Shown here: positions 8,122-16,828 of the stretch, piece after piece
How positions within the stretch are numbered: position 1 is the stretch's first letter
How the letters are laid out: the number at the start of each line of letters is the position of its first letter
Translations under genes and position numbers: made by a program
Assembly: GCF_000384215.1 (NCBI RefSeq)
Contig: NZ_KB913032.1
Coordinates: 4,109,665-4,173,664 of the forward strand
DNA from: Amycolatopsis alba DSM 44262
GTDB lineage: Bacteria; Actinomycetota; Actinomycetes; Mycobacteriales; Pseudonocardiaceae
Length of the DNA: 64,000 nucleotides
Reading direction: 5' to 3'
Notes under the pieces: model-generated
What the model saw: the letters and a program-made list of their open reading frames with translations, nothing else
Database searches by the model: none
What the model was told of the DNA's origin: nothing

Positions 8122-8430
8122 GTGGCTGACGTGAGCCGGCTGCCCAACGTGGTGGCGGAAGAGTGGGATTGGCAGCTCCGTGGGTCGTGCCGAGGCGCCG
8201 ACAGCAGCTTGTTCTTCCACACGGACAACGAGCGCGGTTCGGCCCGCGAGCGGCGCGAAACGCGTGCCAAGGCGATCTGCCACACCTGCCCCGTGCTGGC
8301 GCAGTGCCGCAAGCACGCGCTGGCGGTCCAGGAGCCTTACGGCATCTGGGGTGGCCTCGGCGAGATCGAGCGCCGCGAGCTGTTCCTCCGGGAACGCCGC
8401 GCCGGGCGCAAGGCCTTGACCGCGCATTGA
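8122..8430 (+). CDS. whiD: WhiB family regulator, WhiD/WhiB3 type
   Basis: A 102-residue iron-sulfur regulator. Four cysteines form the cluster site (one in RGSCRGADSS, then AICHTCPVLAQC), followed by the GIWGGLGEIERREL turn and a basic tail for DNA contact. The N terminus VADVSRLPNV and the block WDWQL..CRGADSSLFFH..NERGSARERR closely match Streptomyces WhiD and mycobacterial WhiB3 as I remember them. WhiD is needed late in sporulation. The start is GTG 8122 with GGAAAGG upstream. Divergent from rsbW-sigF with SigF-like promoters both ways. Confidence 0.92.
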   Translation: MADVSRLPNVVAEEWDWQLRGSCRGADSSLFFHTDNERGSARERRETRAKAICHTCPVLAQCRKHALAVQEPYGIWGGLGEIERRELFLRERRAGRKALTAH

Positions 8431-8644
8431 GCGCGCCCCGGACACCGGTCGGCGACGCGCGCGACGGCGATCGTGGCGCCCCGTCCGTACTGGGTTAGGG
8501 TTGAGACTGTCGTTGCGGGGACAGCCAAGCCAACCCGCCGAAGAAGAGCGTGCGTCCGTGTCCGGACTGGGCGCGGCCGTCGCTTGAGACCACAGGCGCG
8601 TTCCGGCGCTTAGCGTCGGTTCTCACCTGATGAGGAGAATGTGC

Positions 8645-8998
8645 ATGCCCGCAGCGGACCAGAACACCACGCCGCCCGGTTTCAGCATCACGCTGGACGC
8701 CGACGCGTCTGTACCGCGCGTGGTGGTCACCGGTGAGCTCGACCTGCTGACGAGCCCGCAGCTCCAGGAGACCCTCGGGGCCCTGATCACGGACAAGCCG
8801 TCGGGCCGGGTCGTCGCCGACCTGACCGGAGTGACCTTCTTCGACTCCTCGGCGCTGAACGTGGTGCTCCAGGCTCAGCGCCAGGCCGCCGAGAAGGCGG
8901 TCGAGCTCGAACTGGTGCCCAGCCCGCAGGTGAGCCGCGTGATCGAGCTCACCGGCGTCGCCGAGCACCTCAGCGTGTCGGAAGAGCCCCCCGCCTGA
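8645..8998 (+). CDS. STAS-domain anti-sigma factor antagonist
   Basis: A 117-residue STAS protein of the RsbV/BldG type. It has GELDLLTSPQLQETL and the phosphoacceptor loop GVTFFDSSALNVVL, in which the second Ser of DSSAL is the usual kinase target. When unphosphorylated it would displace sigma from an RsbW-like kinase. The ATG at 8645 has GAGGAG 7 nt upstream. Proximity to rsbW-sigF, about 0.6 kb away, makes that pair its likely partner, though such antagonists can act elsewhere. Confidence 0.88.
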   Translation: MPAADQNTTPPGFSITLDADASVPRVVVTGELDLLTSPQLQETLGALITDKPSGRVVADLTGVTFFDSSALNVVLQAQRQAAEKAVELELVPSPQVSRVIELTGVAEHLSVSEEPPA

Positions 8999-9052
8999 TC
9001 CCCCGCTACGGTCGTGGGCTCGTGATCCGCGACACCTGGGGGCAGCAGCACG

Positions 9053-9841
9053 ATGATGGGGCGGACGCATGCCCTGACCGGCTGGTGCGCGGGCCTCGCG
9101 CTCGCGCCCGCCGTCGGAGCGGGAACAGTGCATCAAGCGGTCGTGTTCGCCGCGACCACGGCAGGCTTCGCCCTCCTTCCCGACCTCGACCACCCCGGCG
9201 CCCGCGCGTCGAGGCTGCTCGGCTGGTTCACCGGCGCGATCTCCTGGCTGCTTCGCCGGGTTTCGGCGGCCCTCTACGCGCTGACCAAGGGACCTCGGGA
9301 CGAGAAGGTCACCGGTAAGCACCGTCATCTTTCGCACACCGTGCTGTTCGCCGTCGGCCTCGGTTTCCTGACCTCCTGGGGCACCACCGAGGGCGGACCT
9401 TGGGCCGTCTTCGGCGTCGTCGTCCTCGGCCTGCTGCTCGCGGAAGGCGCGCTCGGCGACTGGCTCCTGCCGGTCAGCGGCGCCGCGATCGGATGGTGGG
9501 TGTGGACCGCCCCGCCGGACAAGGCGGCGCAGCTCGCGGAGATCTCCGGCTGGCTCGGCATCGCCGTCGCGGCCGGGTGTTTCGTGCACTGCCTCGGGGA
9601 CGCGCTGACCGAGTCCGGCTGCCCGTTCCTGTTCCCGATCCCGATCGCGGGCGAGACCTGGTACGAGATCCGGCCGCCGAAGCCGCTGCGGTTCCGCACC
9701 GGCAAGAAGGTGGAGAACCGGCTGATCTTCCCGGTGTTCGCGGTCGCCGCGGTACTGCTGATCCCCGGTGTCCGGGAGTACCTGTTCACCACGGCCCAGA
9801 GCCTGTTCACGCCGGACGGGGCACAGACCGCGGTCCAGTGA
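9053..9841 (+). CDS. Membrane-bound metal-dependent hydrolase (YdjM family)
   Basis: A 262-residue integral membrane protein with about five hydrophobic segments. The conserved polar motifs are R-THALTG at the N terminus, LPDLDHPGAR, KHRHLSHTVLF and, later, HCLGDALTESG, which together fit the YdjM/DUF457 metal-dependent hydrolase family. Two adjacent ATGs (9053, 9056) could each be the start. The function is unknown; the E. coli relative is LexA-regulated, but no SOS box is seen here. Confidence 0.85.
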   Translation: MMGRTHALTGWCAGLALAPAVGAGTVHQAVVFAATTAGFALLPDLDHPGARASRLLGWFTGAISWLLRRVSAALYALTKGPRDEKVTGKHRHLSHTVLFAVGLGFLTSWGTTEGGPWAVFGVVVLGLLLAEGALGDWLLPVSGAAIGWWVWTAPPDKAAQLAEISGWLGIAVAAGCFVHCLGDALTESGCPFLFPIPIAGETWYEIRPPKPLRFRTGKKVENRLIFPVFAVAAVLLIPGVREYLFTTAQSLFTPDGAQTAVQ

Positions 9842-9903
9842 GGAATGTCCTCACCGGCGGTGGCGTTGAATCGGAACGCCGGACCCGGTTGAGGAGGGGA
9901 ACA

Positions 9904-10479
9904 GTGGACAAGCCCGTGCTGCGCGCCGACGCGCGACGCAACCGAGCGAAGGTGCTCGCGGCGGCCGAGGAGGCCTTCGCCGTCGACGGCGTCGCCGTCC
10001 CCCTCGACGAGATCGCCCGCATCGCCGGTGTCGGCGCGGGCACGGTCTACCGGCATTTCCCCAGCAAGGACGCACTGTTCCAGGCCGTCGTCCTGGACCG
10101 CGTCGAGCAGTTCGCCCAGGAAGCGCGCGACCTGCTGACCGCCGAAGACGCCGGCGAGGCGTTCTTCGACTTCTTCAAACGCGTCGTCCAGCAGGCGTCC
10201 CGGAACCGGGCCCTGTGCGACGCCCTCGCCGAGACGACCGGGCTGGGCTTCAAGGCGAGCGCGGCCGACGATTTCCGGTCGGCGTCGCAGGCGCTGCTGA
10301 CCAGGGCGCAGGCCGCGGGCGCGGTGCGCGAGGACATCGACGGCGACGATCTGCGCGCCCTGATCGCCGGTTGCCTCGCCGCCGAACGGTATTCGCTCGA
10401 GGAACGCCATCTCGTGCGAATCGTGATCGACGGACTGCGAACGTTCCACTCAACTTGCACGCTGCGTAACAAAAAGTAA
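9904..10479 (+). CDS. TetR family transcriptional regulator
   Basis: A 191-residue TetR protein with the helix-turn-helix VPLDEIARIAGVGAGTVYRHFPSK and a C-terminal SBP56-like helical domain. The GTG start at 9904 has a GAGGAGG ribosome binding site. Its partner is not obvious: the upstream membrane protein ends 62 bp before it, and the downstream gene is a small exported protein. Confidence 0.9.
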   Translation: MDKPVLRADARRNRAKVLAAAEEAFAVDGVAVPLDEIARIAGVGAGTVYRHFPSKDALFQAVVLDRVEQFAQEARDLLTAEDAGEAFFDFFKRVVQQASRNRALCDALAETTGLGFKASAADDFRSASQALLTRAQAAGAVREDIDGDDLRALIAGCLAAERYSLEERHLVRIVIDGLRTFHSTCTLRNKK

Positions 10480-10532
10480 GATCAACGCGAGAAGTCCTCG
10501 TACCTGCGCTTCGCATGGCGAGGGGGTGCCGG

Positions 10533-10856
10533 ATGTTCCGTCAGGGTCCCACCACCGGTTCCGTCACGGTCGCGGCTCTCGCGGGCCTCGCCACCGGACT
10601 GCTCGTCGCCGCCCTTCTGGTGGCCGGTCGCGAGCCGCAGCCCCGTGTCCACGAAGTCGGCACGACCCCCGCCCCGGCCACGACCTCCCGTTCGGTCGGG
10701 CCGATCACGGTGACCGTGCCGGGGATCGTCCCGGAACCCCTGGTCGTCACGCGCACCAGCACGCCGGCGCCACGCACGGTGACCCGGACCGTGACGCCCT
10801 CGGCCACCTCGACGGAACTTCCGCAGACCTCGACCACGGGATACCGGAACGACTGA
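10533..10856 (+). CDS. Small membrane-anchored Thr/Pro-rich protein, unknown function
   Basis: The 107-residue product has one N-terminal hydrophobic helix (VTVAALAGLATGLLVAALLVAG). A low-complexity extracytoplasmic tail rich in Thr, Pro and Val follows, with repeated VTRT/TPAP units. The ATG at 10533 follows GAGGGGG; an ATG at 10515 would add six residues. It resembles a cell-wall-spanning stalk. It ends before a strong bidirectional terminator. Confidence 0.65.
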   Translation: MFRQGPTTGSVTVAALAGLATGLLVAALLVAGREPQPRVHEVGTTPAPATTSRSVGPITVTVPGIVPEPLVVTRTSTPAPRTVTRTVTPSATSTELPQTSTTGYRND

Positions 10857-10860
10857 GCAC

Positions 10861-10897
10861 CGTGAAGGCCGCCCACCCCGAAGAGGCGGCCTTCACG
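10861..10897. terminator. Bidirectional terminator hairpin
   Basis: A 13-bp perfect stem, CGTGAAGGCCGCC pairing with GGCGGCCTTCACG, with an 11-nt loop, between two convergent genes. There is no strong U-tract, as is usual for high-GC actinomycetes. Confidence 0.75.
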
Positions 10898-10910
10898 GTT
10901 TCCCCTGTGG

Positions 10911-12533
10911 CTAGCCGACGTCGCGACGCCGCCAGCCCATGAGCCCGGCCACGAGCGCGACCACGGCGACCCCGCTCAACCAGAGCAGCGGTGTCGCGGT
11001 GAACTCCGCGGCGGGCAGTTTCGGAACGTGCGAGAACGGTGAGGCGTCCAGCAGCACCTGCGGCAGGTTCAGCACCGCGCCGAACAGGCTGAGCAGCAAC
11101 GCCACCCCGGCGATCGCCCACGCCGCCGTCGAGAACTTCGGCGCCAGGCCGAAAAGCGTCACGGCGAGGCCCGTGATCACCCAGACCGCCGGAAGCTGCG
11201 CCAGCGAAGCGACCACCATGTCCCCGACCGAGTCGCCGACGGTGCCCGCCCGCATCCCGTTCGACAGTCCCAAGAGGACACCGCTGACGACCATCATCAG
11301 CGCCGTGCCGCCGAACGCGAACACGAGATGGCTCCCCAGCAGCCGCAGCCTGCCGACACCCGTCGCGAGCAGCGGCTCGACGCGGATCGCGGTCTCCTCG
11401 GCCCGGATCCGCAACGCGGCCTGCACCCCGTAGAGCGCGATGACCATGGCGAACAGGCCGGTCATCGCCGCCATGAAGGCGTCGATCAGCCCGTCCGTGC
11501 CGCCGAGGCGCTGGAAGATCTCCTTCGCCTGCGCGCTCTGCCCGACGACGTCGCCGATCCCGCTCGCGACCGAGCCGAACACCGCGGCGCACACCGCCGT
11601 GCCGATCAGCCAGCCGATCAACGGGCCCCGGTGCAGCCGCCACGCCAGCGCGAACGGGCTGCGCAGCGACGTCGCCGCTTCGGCGGGCCCTGGGCGCGGC
11701 GGGATGATGCCGGTCCCGACGTCGCGCCGCGGGAGCAGCGCGTAGCCGGCGGCGCCGACGACCAAGGTCGCGGCCAGCGGCAGCAGGAACACCCACCAGC
11801 GCTCCTCGGCGAACGGCCGGACCTGCTGCGCCCAGCCGATCGGGGACAGCCACGAGACCCAGGTCGCGTCCGACGTCGAGTCGCCGACCGCGCGCAGCAG
11901 GAACGCGACGCCGACGGCGGTGGCGCCGATCCCGTTGGCCGTCCTCGAATACTCGGCCACCTGGACGGCGACGGCCGCGACCGCCGTGAAGACCAGCCCG
12001 GTCACCGCGGTGGCGGCGCCGAGCGCCCAGGCGCCGCCGGCGGGCAGCTTCGCGCCGACCATCAGCCCGACCTCGACGAGTCCGATGAGGACACTCGCCC
12101 CGGCGGACACCAGCACGCCCGAGGTCAGCAGGGCGTACCGGCCGACCACCGCGGAGGCCAGCAGTTCCGCGCGGCCGGTGTCCTCCTCGGCGCGGGTGTG
12201 CCGGGTGACGGTGAAGACCGCCATCAGCCCGATGATCAGGGCCAGGAAGCCGCCGAGCCGCCACGCGGTGAACCCGCCCGCGGTCGAGAGGTCGAAGGCC
12301 GGGCCGTAGATCAGCGAAAGTGACGGGTTCGCACCCATGCTCGCGGTGAGCCCGGCGCGTTCGGCGGCCGTCGGGTACAGCGTTTCGAACGTCCCCGAGG
12401 ACGTCGACGGCATGATCCCGAGCAGCACGATCCAGATCGGCAGGACGATCCGGTCGCGCCGCAGCGCCAGCCTGGTCAGGTGCCAGGTGCCGACCAGGCC
12501 GTGCGACGGTCCTGAAGCGAGCGTCGCGGTCAT
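10911..12533 (-). CDS. ABC-2 type exporter permease (polyketide antibiotic exporter family)
   Basis: A 540-residue integral membrane protein with about 12 hydrophobic segments in two halves, matching the COG3559 exporter family, which is fused compared with ordinary six-helix ABC-2 permeases. The start is ATG 12533, overlapping the stop of the ATP-binding gene by 4 bp (ATGA), so the pair is translationally coupled. The likely role is drug or metabolite export. The divergent GbsR/MarR gene probably controls it. Confidence 0.88.
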   Translation of the reverse strand: MTATLASGPSHGLVGTWHLTRLALRRDRIVLPIWIVLLGIMPSTSSGTFETLYPTAAERAGLTASMGANPSLSLIYGPAFDLSTAGGFTAWRLGGFLALIIGLMAVFTVTRHTRAEEDTGRAELLASAVVGRYALLTSGVLVSAGASVLIGLVEVGLMVGAKLPAGGAWALGAATAVTGLVFTAVAAVAVQVAEYSRTANGIGATAVGVAFLLRAVGDSTSDATWVSWLSPIGWAQQVRPFAEERWWVFLLPLAATLVVGAAGYALLPRRDVGTGIIPPRPGPAEAATSLRSPFALAWRLHRGPLIGWLIGTAVCAAVFGSVASGIGDVVGQSAQAKEIFQRLGGTDGLIDAFMAAMTGLFAMVIALYGVQAALRIRAEETAIRVEPLLATGVGRLRLLGSHLVFAFGGTALMMVVSGVLLGLSNGMRAGTVGDSVGDMVVASLAQLPAVWVITGLAVTLFGLAPKFSTAAWAIAGVALLLSLFGAVLNLPQVLLDASPFSHVPKLPAAEFTATPLLWLSGVAVVALVAGLMGWRRRDVG

Positions 12534-13426
12534 TTCGCGCTCGCTTCGGTGGTGTAGTGACGGAGGAACAGTTCCTCCAGCGTCGGCGGCTGGCTGGTCA
12601 GGCTGCGGACGCCGACCTCGGTGAGCTGACGCAGCGCCTCGTCGAGGGAACGGGTTTCGACGTCGAACCGGACCCGGTTGCCCTCGACCTTGAGGTCGTG
12701 GATGTTCGCCAGCCTGGTGAGCCCGTTCGGCGGTCCGGCGAGTTCGGCCGAGATCGACGTCCTGGTGAGGTGCCGGAGTTCGGCGAGCGTGCCGGTCTCG
12801 ACGGTGTGCCCGTTGCGGATGATGCTGACCTTGTCGCAGAGCGCCTCGACCTCGGCGAGGATGTGGCTCGACAGCAGCACTGTGCGGCCCTGCTCGCGCT
12901 CCTCCTGGATCGCGTACTGGAAGGTGGCCTCCATCAGCGGGTCCAGCCCGGAGGTCGGCTCGTCGAGGATCAGCAGGTCCACGTGCGAGGCCAGCGCGGC
13001 CACGATCGCGACCTTCTGCCGGTTGCCCTTCGAGTACGTGCGCCCCTTCTTCTTGGGGTCGAGGTCGAAGCGTTCGATGAGGTCCTTGCGGCGGCGCTGG
13101 TCGAGGCCGCCCCTCAGCCGTCCCAGCAGGTCGATCACCTCGCCGCCGGAGAGGTTGGGCCAGAGGTTCACGTCGCCGGGGACGTAGGCGAGGCGCCGGT
13201 GCAGGCTCGCCGCGTCCTTCCAGGGGTCGCCGCCGAGCAGGCGGACGTCGCCCGAGTCTGCGTGGAGCAGGCCGAGCAGGACCCGGACGGTGGTCGACTT
13301 CCCCGCGCCGTTCGGACCGAGGAAGCCGTGCACCTCCCCAGCGGGTACCTGCAGGTCAAGGCCGTCCAAAGCCTTGGTCCGGCCGAAGGATTTGTGGAGG
13401 CCGGAGATGGAGATGGCGTTTTCCAT
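12530..13426 (-). CDS. ABC transporter ATP-binding protein
   Basis: A 298-residue nucleotide-binding subunit with Walker [10 protein letters not shown], a variant signature ([11 protein letters not shown] instead of LSGGQ), Walker [13 protein letters not shown], and the H-loop SSHI. The signature variant and the C-terminal extension are typical of drug-export ATPases of the DrrA/CcmA group. It is coupled to the downstream permease. An upstream palindrome (13447-13462) separates it from the regulator. Confidence 0.92.
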   Translation of the reverse strand: MENAISISGLHKSFGRTKALDGLDLQVPAGEVHGFLGPNGAGKSTTVRVLLGLLHADSGDVRLLGGDPWKDAASLHRRLAYVPGDVNLWPNLSGGEVIDLLGRLRGGLDQRRRKDLIERFDLDPKKKGRTYSKGNRQKVAIVAALASHVDLLILDEPTSGLDPLMEATFQYAIQEEREQGRTVLLSSHILAEVEALCDKVSIIRNGHTVETGTLAELRHLTRTSISAELAGPPNGLTRLANIHDLKVEGNRVRFDVETRSLDEALRQLTEVGVRSLTSQPPTLEELFLRHYTTEASAK

Positions 13427-13446
13427 GAATCTGAAGGTACAGTGAT

Positions 13447-13462
13447 TTCACGAAGTTGTGAA
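13447..13462. promoter_or_regulatory. Palindromic operator between ABC exporter and regulator
   Basis: TTCAC-GAAGTT-GTGAA, perfect 5-bp arms, in the gap between the divergent exporter and GbsR/MarR genes. It is the expected site for autoregulation and exporter control. Confidence 0.5.
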
Positions 13463-13520
13463 GTTAAGAAAACGTATGGACGATGTGATCACTCTGGGGG
13501 AGGTAAGAGAGGATGTGCTC

Positions 13521-14024
13521 ATGACGACGACGCCTGAGAGTGCTTCGAGCACCGAGAGAGACGAGGACGCCGTCCGCCGTTACGTGGAGCACCTGGGCCT
13601 CACGCTTTCCCAGATCGGGATGCAGCGGATGCCCGCCAGGGTGTTCGCCGCGCTGATGACCACCGACGCCGGTCGTCTCACCGCGGCCGAACTGGCCGAC
13701 CAGCTCTCGGTGAGCCCCGCCGCGATCTCGGGGGCGGTGCGCTGGCTGGAACAGATCGGACTGGTCGCCAAGGAACGCGAGCCGGGCTCACGCCGCGATC
13801 ACTACCGCCTCTTCGACGACCTCTGGTACGCCACCTTCATGAAGCGTGACCGCATGATCGCCCTGTGGCGCGACGCTGCCGACGACGGTGTTTCGGCCCT
13901 CGGCTCGGACACCCCGGCGGGTGAGCGGATCGCCGAGATGCGGGACTTCCTGAGTTTCATGATCAAGGAGCTCAACGACATGTACGCGAAGTGGCACGAG
14001 ATGAAGGCCGCCAAGGGCAAGTAG
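13521..14024 (+). CDS. GbsR/MarR family transcriptional regulator
   Basis: A 167-residue winged helix regulator. The DNA-binding region reads LTAAELADQLSVSPAAISGAVRWLEQIGLVAKEREPGSRRDHY, followed by a C-terminal helical dimer domain (FLSFMIKELNDMYAKW). This is the pattern of regulators found beside COG3559 exporters. ATG 13521 is chosen because GAGAGGA lies 7 nt upstream; ATG 13476 is an alternative. Confidence 0.86.
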   Translation: MTTTPESASSTERDEDAVRRYVEHLGLTLSQIGMQRMPARVFAALMTTDAGRLTAAELADQLSVSPAAISGAVRWLEQIGLVAKEREPGSRRDHYRLFDDLWYATFMKRDRMIALWRDAADDGVSALGSDTPAGERIAEMRDFLSFMIKELNDMYAKWHEMKAAKGK

Positions 14025-14086
14025 TGGGGTGTGGGCGGCGCGGTGGTCGGCTTCGCAACGTTCTCCGACGAGGCCACTTTGCCTGC

Positions 14087-14677
14087 CTACGCGACCAACG
14101 AGACCGCCAGCGTCGTCGCGAGCCGCTCCGCCCACTCGTCCAGCTCCGCTTCCGACGGTTCCCGGTCCTCGAACGAAGCCAGGAACGCGTACTGGAAACA
14201 CGCCCCGAGCAGCAGGGACGCCGACGCCTCCAGATCCGCGTCCTCGCGAATCCGGCCCAGCCGGAGCTCTTCGCTGAGGTATCCGGTGACGCGCGCGAGC
14301 GGGACGTCCGGCCCGCGCCGCCTGCTCGTGACCTGTTCCCGGTGGGTCGCGAGCAGCTCCCGTGACGAGAACAGCGACACCGCGATCGGGAAGCTCTCCA
14401 GGTAGAACGACAGGGCGATCCGCGCCAGCCGGGCGAGGTTCGCCGCGAGCGGGGTGTCCGATGACGTCGCCATCAGCTCGTCCAAGGTCGTCCCGAGTGC
14501 GGGCAGCTGCTCGGTCAGCACGCTCGTGAAGAGCTCGGTCTTGTCCTTGAAGTGCTTGTACAGCAACGCTTCGGAGTAGCCGGCCGCCTGGGCGATGGCC
14601 TTCGTCGTGGCGTGCGCGTAGCCCTGCTCGCGCATTATCTTCGCCGCCGCGGCGACGATCTCCTCGCGGCTTCCCAT
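14087..14677 (-). CDS. TetR family transcriptional regulator
   Basis: The 196-residue protein has the helix-turn-helix ATTKAIAQAAGYSEALLYKHFKDKTEL and a C-terminal domain of the TetR_C_11-like kind. It is divergent from the NAD(P)-binding protein at 14774. A very large perfect inverted repeat (14717-14758) lies between them, so self-repression and control of the neighbour are likely. Confidence 0.9.
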   Translation of the reverse strand: MGSREEIVAAAAKIMREQGYAHATTKAIAQAAGYSEALLYKHFKDKTELFTSVLTEQLPALGTTLDELMATSSDTPLAANLARLARIALSFYLESFPIAVSLFSSRELLATHREQVTSRRRGPDVPLARVTGYLSEELRLGRIREDADLEASASLLLGACFQYAFLASFEDREPSEAELDEWAERLATTLAVSLVA

Positions 14678-14716
14678 GTTCGCTCCTGAGGGGTTCTCAG
14701 CGTTCGCTCGACAAGT

Positions 14717-14758
14717 GGTTAGTGAACACTCACCATAGGGGGTGAGTGTTCACTAACC
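14717..14758. promoter_or_regulatory. 18-bp perfect inverted repeat, TetR operator region
   Basis: The arms are 14717-14734 (GGTTAGTGAACACTCACC) and 14741-14758, with a 6-bp spacer. Each arm also contains a GTGA-like/TCAC half-site pair, so the region could hold two overlapping TetR dimer sites. It sits between the divergent TetR gene and its presumed target, 15 bp before the target ATG. Confidence 0.72.
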
Positions 14759-14773
14759 CAGAAAGGCGCGACT

Positions 14774-15406
14774 ATGAAGCTCACCGTTTTCGGTGCCACG
14801 GGCGGGGTCGGTTCCGAGGTCGTCAAGCAGGCGCTGGCCGCGGGCCACCACGTCACGGCGGTCGTCCGCGACCCGTCCCGGCTGACCGCCACGGGTGAAC
14901 TGCTGGAGGTCGTCGTCGCCGGGCTGTCCGAGCACGGCGCGCTGACCGAGGCGGTTTCCGGGCGTGACGCGGTGATCTCGGCCCTCGGCGCCCGCGACCG
15001 CAACCCGACGACCGTCGTCACCGACGGGGCGAACGCCGCCCTCGCCGCGCTCGGATCCGCGGGCACCCGGCGGCTGCTCCTGGTGAGCGCCAGCGGTCCG
15101 TTCGTCGACGGGGACGCCTTCTTCACCAGGAACGTCGTGAAGCCGATCCTGGGCAAGCTCCTCCGGCACTCCTTCGCGGACATGATCGCTGCCGAGCGGA
15201 TCGTGCGCGCGAGCGACCTCGACTGGACGATCGTGCGCCCGCCGCGGCTGCTGAACGGGCCGCACACCGGCGCGATCACCGCCCGCACCGACGGCAACGT
15301 CCGCGGGAGCTACAGCATCAACCGCGCCGACGTCGCCGATTACCTGCTCCGCGCGGCCGCGGACGACTCGCTCATCCGCCAAACCGTCTCGATCGCCCAA
15401 GGCTGA
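14774..15406 (+). CDS. NAD(P)-binding oxidoreductase (NmrA/SDR_a5-like)
   Basis: A 210-residue atypical SDR with the N-terminal cofactor loop GATGGVGSE and the WTIVRPPRL strand typical of NAD(P)H-binding quinone reductase/flavin-reductase-like proteins. There is no YxxxK motif. Start ATG 14774 has AGAAAGG upstream. The likely role is redox sensing or quinone reduction, induced by a ligand of the divergent TetR protein. The stop codon touches the left arm of a long hairpin repeat. Confidence 0.87.
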   Translation: MKLTVFGATGGVGSEVVKQALAAGHHVTAVVRDPSRLTATGELLEVVVAGLSEHGALTEAVSGRDAVISALGARDRNPTTVVTDGANAALAALGSAGTRRLLLVSASGPFVDGDAFFTRNVVKPILGKLLRHSFADMIAAERIVRASDLDWTIVRPPRLLNGPHTGAITARTDGNVRGSYSINRADVADYLLRAAADDSLIRQTVSIAQG

Positions 15407-15479
15407 CTTCCGCGTTTCGTCCTCTCGACGCGGTTGTTGCGTGCGCAACGATCGCGTTCAGAGGACGAAACGCGGAAGT
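15406..15479. repeat. Long hairpin repeat element, copy 1
   Basis: Perfect 20-nt arms (15406-15425 and 15460-15479) flank a 34-nt loop. The inner arm sequence CGCGTTTCGTCCTCT recurs at 26167 with an identical loop length of 34 nt. The element begins on the stop codon of the preceding gene. It may terminate transcription, but the shared arm and loop size point to a dispersed element. Confidence 0.75.
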
Positions 15480-15490
15480 AGAGTCGCGGA

Positions 15491-16207
15491 GTGATCAGCC
15501 GTGCGGTGGTGCTCGCCCCGATCCTGCTCGCGCAAGCCGTCCGGGTGCGCCGTACGACGCCGAGGTTGCCCGGCGCGGCGGGGCCGGTCCGCGGTCTCGT
15601 CGACGGCGACGGCCGCCCGGTGCGGCTCGCGGTGCTCGGCGAGTCCACTGTGGACGGCGTCGGCGCGGCGACGCACGCCGAGGCGCTGACCGGACGGCTC
15701 GCGGCCGAACTCGCGCGGGACGGCCACGCGGTCGCCTGGCAGGCCATCGGCAGGACCGGGGCCAACGCCCGTGTGGTGCGCCAGGACCTGCTCCCGCTGC
15801 TCGAACCCGCCGACCTCGTGGTGATCGCGCTGGGCGTCAACGACACGATCGAACTGCATTCGGCCACGCGCTACCGGCGTGACCTGCTCGACCTGATCGT
15901 CTCCCTGCGGCGCCGCGCCGGGCGGCTCCCGGTGGTACTGGCAGGCGTGCCGCCGATGGGCCGGTTCCCTTCGTTGCCGCGTCCGCTGCGGGACGTCCTC
16001 GGCGCGCGGTCGGCCGCCCTCGACGCCGCGGCCGCCCGGCTGGCGTCACTGCCCGGCGTCGTCCACGTCCCGATGCCCGCCGCGATGCTGGATCCCGCGA
16101 CCTTCGCCGAGGACCGTTTCCACCCCGGTCCCGAGGGCTACCGGCGCTGGGCCGAACAACTCGCGGACGTGAGCCGTCAATTACTCAGCGACACAATTCG
16201 TCGGTAA
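15491..16207 (+). CDS. SGNH/GDSL hydrolase
   Basis: The 238-residue esterase/lipase fold has block I LGESTVDGVGA, block III ALGVNDTIEL and block V EDRFHPGPEGY with the catalytic Asp-x-x-His. The N terminus is hydrophobic (VVLAPILLAQAV) and may anchor or export it. GTG 15491 lies 12 bp after the hairpin repeat. Codon 231 is TTA, a rare leucine codon in such genomes, suggesting bldA dependence. Confidence 0.86.
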   Translation: MISRAVVLAPILLAQAVRVRRTTPRLPGAAGPVRGLVDGDGRPVRLAVLGESTVDGVGAATHAEALTGRLAAELARDGHAVAWQAIGRTGANARVVRQDLLPLLEPADLVVIALGVNDTIELHSATRYRRDLLDLIVSLRRRAGRLPVVLAGVPPMGRFPSLPRPLRDVLGARSAALDAAAARLASLPGVVHVPMPAAMLDPATFAEDRFHPGPEGYRRWAEQLADVSRQLLSDTIRR

Positions 16208-16229
16208 AGGCACTGATCAGGTCACCCGC

Positions 16230-16287
16230 CTGCCACAGATTAAGAAATTTCTGCGAAAAACCTGGCTCTGTGTGTATCTGGTGGCAG
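16230..16287. promoter_or_regulatory. AT-richer leader with imperfect inverted repeat upstream of peptide gene
   Basis: CTGCCACAGA (16230-16239) pairs imperfectly with TCTGGTGGCAG (16277-16287) around an AT-rich stretch unusual for this genome. It lies 45-100 bp upstream of the 55-residue peptide gene and may hold its promoter or an operator. Confidence 0.3.
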
Positions 16288-16331
16288 CCTCGTTGCGTCC
16301 TATGGAGCAGTCGAGGAAATGAGGGAGCCCG

Positions 16332-16499
16332 ATGACGACCGAGACCAACACCGCACCCGTCGAGGACGAGGACAAGGCCACCGAGGACCTCGAAGAGACC
16401 CCGAAGCCGGGCCCGATCACGGCGCCGGTCCCGCCCCGTCCCGGAGCCACCCCGAACGGAAACTGGGACCCGCACGGCACCAAGCCGCCGGTGAACTGA
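16332..16499 (+). CDS. Small acidic Pro-rich peptide, unknown function (CHAT-locus associated)
   Basis: A 55-residue product with two distinct halves: an acidic Glu/Asp/Thr-rich N terminus (VEDEDKATEDLEETP) and a Pro/Gly-rich C terminus (APVPPRPGATPNGNWDPHG) ending in PPVN. It lacks a signal peptide, transmembrane helix or Cys. ATG 16332 is preceded by GAGGGAG. It is followed at once by a strong 18-bp terminator, so it is a single-gene transcript. Its position before the ECF sigma/CHAT operon makes it a candidate substrate or effector of that protease, which is inference only. Confidence 0.6.
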   Translation: MTTETNTAPVEDEDKATEDLEETPKPGPITAPVPPRPGATPNGNWDPHGTKPPVN

Positions 16500-16828
16500 A
16501 TTACCACGGACAGGTGATGTCCGGAGGCCGAGGGGGCCTCCGGACATCACCTCCGGGTGCTCCCTCGGGGGAGGGGGACACCTGGACGCGGGCCCGTTGG
16601 GGAGCGGGCTCGGGGGGAGGGAAAAAAGGACCGGCCGGTGCGCAGTCCACACCACTCGCGCCGGCCGGTGCCTTTGTCCTCGCCATCGACCGAGGGGACG
16701 CCCTGATGCCCGACAAAAAAGTTAGTGACTTGATGTATCCCAGAGCCTCTTGCACGCTCCTTTCCCCCGAAAGGCCCGCGATACTGCCAGCGCCGACACG
16801 AAGACACGTCCGAAGTGGGGCAGATACG
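16500..16828. other. Gene-free leader between peptide gene and sigma gene
   Basis: 329 bp with no convincing gene. It contains the terminator at 16512-16552 and a second hairpin around 16625-16673 (CCGGCCGG arms with an outer AAAGG/CCTTT). Beyond that, about 160 bp should hold the promoter of the sigma/CHAT operon. I cannot assign a -10/-35. Confidence 0.5.
16512..16552 (+). terminator. Strong terminator after the 55-residue peptide gene
   Basis: A perfect 18-bp stem (16512-16529 with 16535-16552) and a 5-nt loop, 12 nt after the stop codon. Confidence 0.8.
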
